From Pseudoalteromonas sp. Z1A8 (lineage in GTDB: Bacteria > Pseudomonadota > Gammaproteobacteria > Enterobacterales > Alteromonadaceae): a DNA stretch of 64,000 nucleotides. Of the stretch, positions 55,624 through 64,000 are shown piece by piece. The stretch covers positions 1-64,000 of the forward strand of contig NZ_WTLB01000004.1 in NCBI RefSeq assembly GCF_011378855.1. Reading direction: 5' to 3'. Position numbers and translations under genes: made by a program. The notes beneath the pieces were generated by a model. That model saw nothing but the letters and a program-made list of their open reading frames with translations, was not told the origin of the DNA and ran no database searches. Every line of letters starts with the position of its first letter. The stretch's first letter is position 1.

Positions 55624-58600
55624 ATGGTTATTTTTATCATTATTGACTACAATCATTTTTTAGGAATTGAGCTTAGGGAAAAACTTATTTTTACTTCATC
55701 ACTTAAAAGCCAACTTTACAGGTTGTTAATTTTACTCAGTATCCCCGGTGCAGTCGTGACTGTATTGACACTGTGGTTTGATCGCGACGCTGCGATTGAA
55801 AAAAGTGAAAAAAGAATAGTTAATATCGCTAAGCACTTGACCCATCATCAAAAAACAATGGTCGATGATGTACAGCGGTTAACTATTTTTCTGGCAAATA
55901 AAGCGGCAAACACTGAAGAGTTACCGACCACCTGCCCTAGCTATTTTTTTGAAATAAAAGCTCTTTACAGCAATATTGCAAATATAGGTATTGTTGATAA
56001 AAACGGCGACCTAAAATGCGTAACAAATGGCCGTAGTAATAATATTAATATAAGCGATAGACACTATTTTCAAAATGCCATTAATAATAAAAACTTTTCT
56101 GTTGGGTACTTTCAGTACGATAGAAGTATTCAAGCTCAAAGCGTTAACTTTGCGTACCCTATAATAAATAGTAATAACCAAGTACAAGGTGCACTTGTTA
56201 CTGTAATTGCATTAAATTGGTGGAACATTGCGTTAAGCCAAGCTGAGCTACCTAACAATGCTAAGGCGGTTATTGCTGACTCTAACGGCTTAATACTCGC
56301 TAATTACCCTAAGCGCCCAATCGAATTGGGTAAAAAAATCACAGATACAGATTTACTTCACGACAATAGTGCATTAGCTGTTTTCAAAAATGCGAGCGGC
56401 GAAAACCAAGTTTTTCACCGATCTGTTATCTATAACGACAAACACAATAATAATTTAGATATCTACATCGCGGTCTCAGTAGACGATTTTATTAACGAGG
56501 TTAATGCTAATTTTGCCAAGACAATCATCGCATTTTTAGTCGCGATTCTATTACTCGTATTACTTGCCAGACGACTTATTAAAATAAGCATATTTGACCC
56601 TATCACTGATTTGTCACATGCAACCGACGAACTTGCTAGCGGCACAATGCCTAAGCACGTAAAAAAACCAAATAGCCCCGAATTACACACACTTTACGAC
56701 CGTTTTGAAGTAATGGCTGTGACTCGCTTATCGGCAGAAGCTAAATTAAAAAATAAACACAATGAATTAATGAGCTTGCTCAATGCACTACCTGACACCT
56801 ATTTACGTATAAACGCGCTTGGAAAAATACTTTATATCGGTGGTAATATTAATTCGCTATTTGAAATAGAAGCAGGATCAACCTCAAAGCTCTCTGACTT
56901 ATTATCGAAAGCGAATACCCAATTACTCCTTGCACATTTAGACAGCTCGCAAACTATTGAATTTAAGGTAAGAGAAGGTGTAACAGAGCATTTTTTTGAA
57001 GCTCGTATTAATGCGCTTAAAAACAATAATGAATACATCGTTGTGCTTAGAGATATTAGTCAGAAAAAAACCAATGAAAAAGCACTTCACTTAGCATCGC
57101 TTGTGTACAACAACAGTAGTGAAGGCATGACGATAACCGACCCTAACGGCATTATTTACGATGTAAACCCCGCTTTTTGTACAACAACCCAATACAGTAA
57201 AGAAGAAGTCATTGGTAAAACCAGTCATATTTTGTCATCCGGCAAGCACACTAAAGAATTTTATCAAAAAATGTGGGCAGAACTTAAAAATACTGGCCGT
57301 TGGCAAGGTGAAATAGTAAATCGTAAAAAGAACGGTGATATTTATACTGAGTGGCTAAAAATAGATACCGTATACGATGAGAAAAATATTCCAACCCGTC
57401 GCGTGGCTATTTTTACGGACATAACAGAAAAAAAACAAGCTGATGAAACCATATGGCGACAAACTCATTTTGACCATCTGACTAGCTTACCCAATCGTTT
57501 AGAATTAAAAGAGCGCTTAAATCAACGCTTTTTAAATATAGGTACCCCTGATAATCAATTGGTTGTCATGCTTTTAGATATTGATCACTTTAAAGATATT
57601 AATGACACATTGGGCCATCACTATGGCGACAACTTATTAAAACTCGTATCGCAACGTATAGTGCAGTCGGCAAAAAATGCGTCATTTGTAGCCCGAATTG
57701 GTGGTGATGAATTTGTTATTGTATTTAATCACATTAAAAGTACCCGCCATACAAATCAAATTGCCAGTAATATTTTACAAAGTATCTCATCAGTACTACA
57801 CATAGACAATGAAGAGCAATTTATTAGTGCAAGTATGGGTATTGCCTGTGCGCCAACCGATGGTGAAAGTACTGAGCAACTTTTAAAAGCAGCCGATCAG
57901 GCAATGTACAAAGCAAAAAGTAACGGCCGTAACTGTTTTGAATTTTTCTCAGAAGATATGCGTATTCACGCACAAGCGCGTATGCAGTTATTGAAAGATT
58001 TACGAATAGCCATAGACCTTGAGCAATTTGAATTATTTTATCAACCGATTGTTGCTTTAGACGATTTACATATACACAAAGCAGAAGGGCTTATTCGTTG
58101 GAATCACCCTAAAAATGGTTTAGTAACCCCCGCCTCGTTTATTCCGCTTGCTGAGGAAACAAGACAAATTAACTCATTAGGTCAGTTTGTATTTACTCAA
58201 GCAATACAAACCCTAAAAGAAATTAAAGCAACTACTGGTGAGCAATTTCAAATAAGCGTTAATGTATCGCCTGTACAACTATCCACTGTCGATAGTGGAA
58301 TAGATGATTGGTGCGATATGCTCAGTGCCGCAAAATTGCCAGCATCATCTATTGTTGCAGAAATTACTGAAGGCCTTATGGTAAATCCAGAGAAACTCAC
58401 GCAGAGCCGATTAAAAAAATTAGTTCAGTCGGGTATGCAATTAGCACTTGATGATTTCGGCACTGGTTACTCATCACTTGCCTACTTACAAGAAATGGAT
58501 GCTGATTACCTTAAAATAGATAAACGCTTTGTTGATAACATCCAGCAAGGTAGTCAAGAGCTTGCCCTTTGTGAGGCAATTATAGTGATGGCTCACCAAC

Positions 58601-58770
58601 TCGGGCTTAAAGTGATTGCTGAGGGAATCGAGACATCACTGCAAATGGAGCTATTACTAAACGCAGGTTGCGATTATGGGCAAGGTTATTTATTTTCAAA
58701 GCCACTTCCTAAAAATGAGTTTATGGCACTGCTTAGCAGTAAAAAAGTGGTTATTTCAAACAATAAATAA
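55624..58770 (+). CDS. Membrane sensor protein with PAS, GGDEF and EAL domains
   Basis: This 1048-residue c-di-GMP enzyme has a first membrane span (about 34-55), a Cache-type periplasmic domain (about 60-300), a second span (about 305-325), HAMP-like sequence and two PAS-like regions (about 385-480 and 490-600). The GGDEF domain has an intact GGDEF near 693 but no RxxD inhibitory site five residues upstream. The EAL domain has EGLIRW near 820 and DDFGTGYSS near 943. Both catalytic cores look usable, so the net activity is unclear. The start codon lacks a clear ribosome-binding site and may be misplaced. Confidence 0.92.
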   Translation: MVIFIIIDYNHFLGIELREKLIFTSSLKSQLYRLLILLSIPGAVVTVLTLWFDRDAAIEKSEKRIVNIAKHLTHHQKTMVDDVQRLTIFLANKAANTEELPTTCPSYFFEIKALYSNIANIGIVDKNGDLKCVTNGRSNNINISDRHYFQNAINNKNFSVGYFQYDRSIQAQSVNFAYPIINSNNQVQGALVTVIALNWWNIALSQAELPNNAKAVIADSNGLILANYPKRPIELGKKITDTDLLHDNSALAVFKNASGENQVFHRSVIYNDKHNNNLDIYIAVSVDDFINEVNANFAKTIIAFLVAILLLVLLARRLIKISIFDPITDLSHATDELASGTMPKHVKKPNSPELHTLYDRFEVMAVTRLSAEAKLKNKHNELMSLLNALPDTYLRINALGKILYIGGNINSLFEIEAGSTSKLSDLLSKANTQLLLAHLDSSQTIEFKVREGVTEHFFEARINALKNNNEYIVVLRDISQKKTNEKALHLASLVYNNSSEGMTITDPNGIIYDVNPAFCTTTQYSKEEVIGKTSHILSSGKHTKEFYQKMWAELKNTGRWQGEIVNRKKNGDIYTEWLKIDTVYDEKNIPTRRVAIFTDITEKKQADETIWRQTHFDHLTSLPNRLELKERLNQRFLNIGTPDNQLVVMLLDIDHFKDINDTLGHHYGDNLLKLVSQRIVQSAKNASFVARIGGDEFVIVFNHIKSTRHTNQIASNILQSISSVLHIDNEEQFISASMGIACAPTDGESTEQLLKAADQAMYKAKSNGRNCFEFFSEDMRIHAQARMQLLKDLRIAIDLEQFELFYQPIVALDDLHIHKAEGLIRWNHPKNGLVTPASFIPLAEETRQINSLGQFVFTQAIQTLKEIKATTGEQFQISVNVSPVQLSTVDSGIDDWCDMLSAAKLPASSIVAEITEGLMVNPEKLTQSRLKKLVQSGMQLALDDFGTGYSSLAYLQEMDADYLKIDKRFVDNIQQGSQELALCEAIIVMAHQLGLKVIAEGIETSLQMELLLNAGCDYGQGYLFSKPLPKNEFMALLSSKKVVISNNK

Positions 58771-58843
58771 ACTGTTATGCAATAAATATACTGTGTATGC
58801 GGTCAGTTAAGCAATCAGATATAAAGTAGTAGCAGGATTTAAA

Positions 58844-59731
58844 ATGGCAAAAGCAACATTAGAGCAATGGCGAATGTTTAAAGCGGTTGTGGATCATGGC
58901 GGGTTTGCAGGCGCAAGCGCAGCTGTACATAAAAGTCAGTCAACCGTACACCACGCTGTGCAAAAACTTGAAGCCGCCTTGCAAATTAAGTTGCTTGAAG
59001 TAAAAGGTCGTAAAGCATTTTTAACCGATAGCGGTAAGCTCATTTTACGCAGAGCTGAATTTTTAATTGAAGAAGCGACTAAAATAGAATCGGTAGCCAG
59101 CACTCTTAGCGAAGGCGTAGAAAGCACATTGAAAATAGCCGTTGATGAAGTGCTCCCACACGCTATTTTATACCAAGCACTTGCTAAAACGAGTGAACTT
59201 TATCCCCTTTTAAAAATTGATTTAGTTGAAAGCGTGCTAACAGGTGCAAACGAATTATTACATAACTCAGTAGTTGATTTAGCCATTTCGTCAATTCCTA
59301 TCTATGGAATTAGCTGTAGTACGCTGTGCAATATAGAGTTTATAGCGGTTGCGCATAAAGACCACGTTTTACACCAGCATACTGAACAACTCAATTTTCG
59401 TGATTTAAAGCTGCACAGGCAAATAGTAGTGCGCGATTCAGCAACCCACACTAGTCACAATGAAGGCTGGCTAGGTGCTGATATGCGCTGGACAGTAAGC
59501 CACTTACGCAACTCTATTGATATGGTTAGTCAAAATTTAGGTTACGCTTGGCTGCCAAAAACACAAATTGCACACTTAATTGAAGATCAAACCCTCATTG
59601 CACTTAATTTAGACCAAGGTACAACCCGCACTCTTAACTTATATTTAATGTGCAACGATAACGACAGGCTTGGTCCTGCTGCACAAGAATTTAAAGAGCA
59701 AATTACTGCACTTACTAACTTAGCTAACTAA
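58844..59731 (+). CDS. LysR-family transcriptional regulator
   Basis: This 295-residue protein has an N-terminal winged helix-turn-helix (residues 5-63, AGASAAVHKSQSTVHHAVQKLE) and a LysR effector domain. AGGA precedes the ATG. It sits close to the pirin/YqjG region, which in enterobacteria contains the LysR gene yhaJ; orthology is possible but not shown. It is convergent with the YihY-family gene. Confidence 0.92.
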   Translation: MAKATLEQWRMFKAVVDHGGFAGASAAVHKSQSTVHHAVQKLEAALQIKLLEVKGRKAFLTDSGKLILRRAEFLIEEATKIESVASTLSEGVESTLKIAVDEVLPHAILYQALAKTSELYPLLKIDLVESVLTGANELLHNSVVDLAISSIPIYGISCSTLCNIEFIAVAHKDHVLHQHTEQLNFRDLKLHRQIVVRDSATHTSHNEGWLGADMRWTVSHLRNSIDMVSQNLGYAWLPKTQIAHLIEDQTLIALNLDQGTTRTLNLYLMCNDNDRLGPAAQEFKEQITALTNLAN

Positions 59732-59739
59732 TCGGCAAT

Positions 59740-60693
59740 TTATTCGTTTTTTACATCGAGGTGATCTGCTACATAGGCGCCTCGCTGCCCACGCTCTTTA
59801 GCTGGGCCTACAGTGCTATCTTTACCTGTTTGCTGCTCAGTAGCTGCATTAATTACAGCACCTAATGTGATTATATAAGCGCTGATATACAACCACATCA
59901 GCATGATCACTACACCACCTAGTGAGCCATACGTTTCGTTGTAACTAGAAAAACGCGACACATAAAATGAAAAACCTATAGATGCTAAAATCCACAGCAC
60001 GGTAGCAATAGACGACCCCATTGTGATCCAACGCCATTTAGCAGGTTTACGATGTGGGGCATAACGATATAAAAGTACCAATGCAAAATTAAAGGTAAAA
60101 GCCAATAATGGCCAAGAAATGAGTTTAATTAATAAATCTATACTTTCTTTTAGTCCCACTAAATTAAGTACAATAGGTAAAATACCAATAATTAATAGCG
60201 CAAAAATTGCGACTACAATCGCTCCTACCGAAAATAAAAAGCGCACTAGTTGAGCCTGAAAAAATGAGCGTTTTTCATATTCACGATAACTAATATTACA
60301 TGCAGTAATAAGTGCTTGGCTGCCCTTTGAACTACTCCAAATAGTAAGTATGAGCGTACCAATTGCACTTAAGCTCAAGCTTGCACTTGATGTTTTAGCA
60401 AGGCTAGAAACCTGAGATAAAATCAGTTCACTGGTGCTTGGTGGAAGCAAAGTAACTATTTTACTTAAGTGCTCACTTATATCTGTTGGGGATGAAAAGT
60501 ACGCATACACTGATACCATCGCCGCAATGGCTGGAAAAATAGCAAGTAACGCATAAAATGCCACACCGGCTGCCACTATAGATAAGTTATCTTCACTCAT
60601 TTGCTTAAAAATACGTTTAACAATATCCCACCAACCTATAAAAGGGATATGTGCAGGCTGCTCTGCTTGCTGTCCTCGTTTAGCTTCTTTCAT
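59740..60693 (-). CDS. YihY/virulence-factor BrkB-family membrane protein
   Basis: This 317-residue protein has six membrane helices and the family motifs DNLSIVAAGVAFYALLAIFPA, the SSSKGSQALITACN segment, and GGVVIMLMWLYISAYIITLGA with NA. Function is unknown; the old RNase BN name does not apply. The ATG at 60693 follows GAGG, and the longer reading to 60753 is rejected. The C-terminal 35 residues are hydrophilic. Confidence 0.92.
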   Translation of the reverse strand: MKEAKRGQQAEQPAHIPFIGWWDIVKRIFKQMSEDNLSIVAAGVAFYALLAIFPAIAAMVSVYAYFSSPTDISEHLSKIVTLLPPSTSELILSQVSSLAKTSSASLSLSAIGTLILTIWSSSKGSQALITACNISYREYEKRSFFQAQLVRFLFSVGAIVVAIFALLIIGILPIVLNLVGLKESIDLLIKLISWPLLAFTFNFALVLLYRYAPHRKPAKWRWITMGSSIATVLWILASIGFSFYVSRFSSYNETYGSLGGVVIMLMWLYISAYIITLGAVINAATEQQTGKDSTVGPAKERGQRGAYVADHLDVKNE

Positions 60694-60810
60694 TCTAAAC
60701 CTCAATATTTGTATTACGTTACTACAGCAAAATATTTGCCAAGTTATAAGCATTTGGTACCAAACTTGCTAATATTTATCTACAAATGACTCTAACACGG
60801 AAGATAAGCC

Positions 60811-61890
60811 ATGCTCGGTACCCTAAAAAGCAGTGTATCGCTAAATAATACAACACCAATAACTGAAGTGCTCAAAGTTGATACACTTTCGTGGAATTTC
60901 TTTTATGAGCAAGGCGTGCAATTACTTCACGTAACAGCGCAAATATTACCCACTCTTTTACTCGGCATAATGCTTTTAATACTCAGTTACTTAATTTCAG
61001 GACCACTTTCTCGATTGCTTATAAAGCCCATTGACTATATGACTGACAGTAAACTGGTTCATTTAGTTGTAAGGCGCAGTATAAGCACTTTAATTATTTT
61101 ATTTGGCGTGTACTTATTTTTACGTTTAGCAGGGCTTACTCAGTTTGCTGTTGCTATTATGAGTGGGACTGGGTTAATAGGTTTAATACTCGGCTTTGCT
61201 TTTAGAGACATAGCAGAGAACTTTATTGCCAGTTTATTACTGAGCGTACAAAGACCTTTTAAAATTGACGATGTAATTGAAGTGGATGGCCGATTAGGTA
61301 TTGTTAAAAAAGTAACCGCAAGAGCAACCACGCTTGTTGATTACGATGGCAATCATATTCAAATACCCAATGCGACTGTATATAAAAATACTATTAAAAA
61401 CCTGACTGCCAATCCAAAAATGCGCGGCAAAGTAGAAATTGGTATTGGCTACGATAACGATATACGCAGCGCACAAACTCTTGCGCTAGATATTGCCAAT
61501 CAACAAAATGCGGTACTTAGCGACCCACCTGCGCAGGTTTTAATAAAAAACTTAGGCTCATCAACAATTAACTTTGTTTTGTATTTTTGGGTTAATAGCG
61601 AGCAGCACAGTCCATTAAAAGTAGGCTCACAACTTATGCGAGAGCTGGTCAATGAATTTACAACACAAAATATCAGCATGCCCGATGACGCACGAGAAAG
61701 AATTATACTCACAGCCCCTAATGAAAGTGTTTCTAGCTTAGAGCAAAAACAACCATCGCAAATACAAAGCGGAAAGAATGAAACTGTTAAGCAAGCTAAA
61801 ACACTTGATGATGTAAGCAGTGATACCGATGAAATACGCGAACAAGCAGAGCAGTCTCGCGATCCAGAACAAGGTAAAAATATTATTTAA
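60811..61890 (+). CDS. MscS-family mechanosensitive channel
   Basis: This 359-residue protein has three membrane spans, the third being the pore-lining helix LIGLILGFAFRDIAENFIASLLL, then the beta domain with QRPFKIDDVIEVDGRLG and VTARATTLVDYDG, and the NATVYKNTIKNLT segment. A polar tail of about 55 residues rich in Gln/Glu/Lys extends past the usual MscS end. GGAAG precedes the start. It is divergent from the YihY-family gene. Confidence 0.94.
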   Translation: MLGTLKSSVSLNNTTPITEVLKVDTLSWNFFYEQGVQLLHVTAQILPTLLLGIMLLILSYLISGPLSRLLIKPIDYMTDSKLVHLVVRRSISTLIILFGVYLFLRLAGLTQFAVAIMSGTGLIGLILGFAFRDIAENFIASLLLSVQRPFKIDDVIEVDGRLGIVKKVTARATTLVDYDGNHIQIPNATVYKNTIKNLTANPKMRGKVEIGIGYDNDIRSAQTLALDIANQQNAVLSDPPAQVLIKNLGSSTINFVLYFWVNSEQHSPLKVGSQLMRELVNEFTTQNISMPDDARERIILTAPNESVSSLEQKQPSQIQSGKNETVKQAKTLDDVSSDTDEIREQAEQSRDPEQGKNII

Positions 61891-62137
61891 GGAAGTGTAA
61901 ATTGTATTGGCCACTACAGCAATAAACTATAAATCTAGACCTTTGATATATGAAGTCAAGATTTGACCTTGAGGGGTCATTACTGTGAAAATTAAAACAG
62001 AAAACAGCGAGCAAATATCAGCAACTTCGAAAAGCTACTGTCATAAAACTTAAACTACTCAGTAAAACTATTCATTAAAAAATTAAAACCGCAATTATTT
62101 AGTCATTTTCATGCGTGTAATTTAGCTTTAAGGGTGC
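61891..62137. other. Gene-free spacer between the MscS gene and the repeat pair
   Basis: No ORF longer than a few dozen codons is present. Small inverted repeats are visible, for example TGACC / GGTCA around 61965-61980. It marks the transition from core genes to the defence-type gene on the right. Confidence 0.45.
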
Positions 62138-62404
62138 TAATGACTTACCTTAATGGGTGAAACGTGAGTAATTATATAAAAAAGATGAGCGCTCGACTCA
62201 AAAAAGTAGATTTAGTGGCACAACTTTGTTTGTTCAATTAGAGTAGCTGTCTAGTTTAATTATTTAGGTCTAACCAGTGGTAATGACTTATTTAACGAGT
62301 GACGTACGAGTAATGATAAAAAATGAACACTTGGCTCAAAAAAGTAAATTTAGTGGCTCTGCTTTGTTTGTGCAATTAAAGTCATTGTCTAGTTTAATTT
62401 CCTA
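62138..62404 (+). repeat. Pair of diverged ~125-bp direct repeats upstream of the GHKL-nuclease gene
   Basis: The segment starting TAATGACTTA at 62138 recurs from 62281. Matching blocks are TAATGACTTA, GAGTAAT, GACTCAAAAAAGTA / GGCTCAAAAAAGTA, TTTAGTGGC, TTTGTTTG, CAATTA and TGTCTAGTTTAATT, in the same order at about 143-bp offset. Between blocks the copies differ considerably. There is no coding potential. It lies 80 bp before the GHKL-nuclease start. Confidence 0.75.
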
Positions 62405-62483
62405 GCTAGCAAATAGACAAACCTTATACGGCACAGAATATCTATCAATAGCGCTAGGTCATATCGAAGAAAAGGATTATTAA

Positions 62484-64000
62484 ATGGAAGCGGAAACAGT
62501 CTCAATAGTAAATGATTTAAAGAAAGTTACTGTTAACCAAGTAGTTTTTGAGGCCATTACTAATTCAATACATGCAAAAGCAAACTTAATAGAGCTTTCG
62601 ATAAATAGCCTAAATGAAGATTATGATGATTTTGACAATCAATTCGTAAGCGAAATTGACGTTTTAGATAATGGACATGGCTTTACCCCTAAAGACTTAA
62701 TTTCATTTCAAAGATATAGAAGCTTACATAAAAAACATTTAGGTGCGAAAGGTATTGGAAGGTTTTTATATTTAAAATCATTTGAAAAAGTACATATATT
62801 ATCACTTAAAAAAGAAATAAATTTCGATCTTGAAAATGACGTTTCAATTTCAGACAGTAAAAAGTTTTTTGAAAAAACTCAATTGCACTTAAAAACCCCA
62901 AAAGATGGATACCAAGTTAATAAGCGCAATTTTGTTCAAAGTATAAAGCTTCATTTCCTTCCATTCTTCCAGCTAATAAATAATGATACTGAAAAGGAAG
63001 TGGTTAAAATAACAATTAATTTTAATGGACAACTGTTTACTACAATCAGAAGTGATGACATTCCAGACTTTAGAGAGAGTGAGTTCAACATTCATGATCA
63101 TACATTCAAGATAAGTTATCTTTTGAATGATCCTGATTACACTAGTGGAGATGGAGCATATTGCGCTGGAGGGCGTGTTGTTAGCTTTAACAGCCAAATG
63201 GAGAGCATTAAACGCTTCAAGGCGTTCAAAGGGGTAAACTTTTTTTATTTATTATCAGCTAAATATTTTGATGAGAACTTAAATGATGAAAGAGACGAGT
63301 TAACTATTAATGCAAAAAGAAAATCGCAGAAAGATTGGCATAGTGCTCTTTCATGGGAAGATATTCACTCATCGCTCGGTGAAGAAATAAAAAACATCTG
63401 TTTGGAAAATGGAATAAACATCTCTGAACAGTCAGACGAATACCTAAGAAAAGCAGTAGATAAAGCTCCATATCTATCAAACTATTTTAAAAAAAATGAG
63501 TTAATGCTCTCTGAAGATACTTTATTAAAACAAGCTCAAAAAGAGTTCAATGATGATAAAGATAAAATTAGATCAACAAAATCAAAACTCCCCTCATCAG
63601 AAGTTCAAATAATTCTAAATAGAGTTGTTCAAGCTGAATTAGCTGAATACGTATTTGACCGCCAGAAAACAATTAATAAGTTAAAGTCACTTGAAAACTC
63701 AAATGCTTTAGAAAAAGAAATCCATAACTTGTTTATGCAGCAATACACCAAAGATGAGGTTTGTGACTTTAGAACGAATAATTTGTGGTTGTTTGATGAC
63801 AGGTTTATGACCTATGACAAAGTTTTCAGTGATAAACAAATTAAAGAGATCTTTCCCGAACTTCACGATCATTTGGATAAACCAGATATACTTACTATTT
63901 CTAGTAACACTTTTGAAAAAGAAGAAATTACAGATGTTGTGATAATTGAACTTAAAAGGCCTGAAGCACAAAATGATGTCGCTATTGCTGAGTCTGAACT
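62484..64000 (+). CDS. GHKL ATPase fused to a PD-(D/E)XK-like nuclease (runs off the right edge)
   Basis: The frame is open for 505 codons to the window end. The N-terminal GHKL (gyrase/Hsp90/MutL-type) ATPase has an N-box EAITNSIHAKA (Glu23, Asn27), the G1 box DVLDNGHGF (Asp62, Gly64, Gly66) and the G2 loop GAKGIGRF (87-94). A transducer-like region and a helical region follow (about 150-420). From about 430, NNLWLFDDRF, then KPDIL (Asp468) and VVIIELKRP (Glu489, Lys491) form a D...ExK nuclease pattern. AAGGATT precedes the ATG. ATPase-nuclease fusions of this kind occur in restriction and phage-defence loci. The C-terminus and any partner genes lie outside the window. Confidence 0.85.
   Translation, partial: MEAETVSIVNDLKKVTVNQVVFEAITNSIHAKANLIELSINSLNEDYDDFDNQFVSEIDVLDNGHGFTPKDLISFQRYRSLHKKHLGAKGIGRFLYLKSFEKVHILSLKKEINFDLENDVSISDSKKFFEKTQLHLKTPKDGYQVNKRNFVQSIKLHFLPFFQLINNDTEKEVVKITINFNGQLFTTIRSDDIPDFRESEFNIHDHTFKISYLLNDPDYTSGDGAYCAGGRVVSFNSQMESIKRFKAFKGVNFFYLLSAKYFDENLNDERDELTINAKRKSQKDWHSALSWEDIHSSLGEEIKNICLENGINISEQSDEYLRKAVDKAPYLSNYFKKNELMLSEDTLLKQAQKEFNDDKDKIRSTKSKLPSSEVQIILNRVVQAELAEYVFDRQKTINKLKSLENSNALEKEIHNLFMQQYTKDEVCDFRTNNLWLFDDRFMTYDKVFSDKQIKEIFPELHDHLDKPDILTISSNTFEKEEITDVVIIELKRPEAQNDVAIAESE

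Noticed and set aside
62973-63971. Minus-strand open frames opposite the GHKL-nuclease gene
   Set aside because: They overlap a well-supported plus-strand gene, are short, and show no recognisable domains.

Overview
This window looks like a chromosomal segment of a marine gammaproteobacterium, most plausibly Pseudoalteromonas or a close relative in the Alteromonadales. That assignment is an inference from the AT-rich composition, the complete gammaproteobacterial dcw cluster with ddlB, and many protein features typical of the order. No rRNA or tRNA gene, CRISPR array, intact insertion sequence or intact integrase was seen.

Layout, left to right. (1) 17-745 is a defence-type gene: an Mrr-like nuclease resembling the effector of ABC-three-component systems, apparently short at its C-terminus. 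It is separated from the core by a terminator and a 19-bp-period repeat cluster (982-1060). (2) 1081-6396 is a glycine cleavage cluster read leftward (gcvT-like paralogue, gcvT, gcvH, gcvP), with a divergent LysR regulator and then a TonB-dependent receptor. (3) 9734-10137 is a tandem array of 101-bp palindromic units, followed by rlmB-rnr; two MITE-like elements sharing core sequence with the array lie at 13696-13894 and 14696-14856. (4) 13900-26915 is a mixed housekeeping and signalling stretch: a crotonase-fold enzyme, a DesK/DesR-type two-component operon with a small membrane protein, an EamA transporter with a GDPD-type phosphodiesterase, a chemotaxis receptor, queG, a response regulator with a hybrid kinase, a GNAT enzyme, a glutathione peroxidase, a parvulin, a GST-like protein and a DUF2750 protein. 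(5) 27015-34184 holds a decayed tyrosine recombinase, a periplasmic M1 aminopeptidase, a PrkB-type kinase, yjjX and yjjG.

(6) 34277-52017 is the division and cell-wall cluster, read leftward as mraZ-rsmH-ftsL-ftsI-murE-murF-mraY-murD-ftsW-murG-murC-ddlB-ftsQ-ftsA-ftsZ-lpxC. Genes overlap or abut, and three GTGG boxes at 10-bp period form an MraZ operator at its head. (7) 52514-61890 holds a YqjD/YqjE/YqjK-like envelope operon, a glutathionyl-hydroquinone reductase and pirin pair, a GGDEF/EAL protein, a LysR regulator, a YihY-family membrane protein and an MscS-type channel. (8) 61891-62483 is a gene-free stretch with a pair of diverged ~125-bp direct repeats. It leads into a long ORF that runs off the right edge and encodes a GHKL ATPase fused to a PD-(D/E)XK-like nuclease, which is the best candidate here for a less-described defence system.

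The core genes are ordinary. The interest lies in the two defence-type genes at the edges, the palindromic repeat family, the gcvT-like paralogue heading the gcv cluster, the catalytically dead integrase, and a recombination-scar-like duplicated gene tail at 22194-22256.
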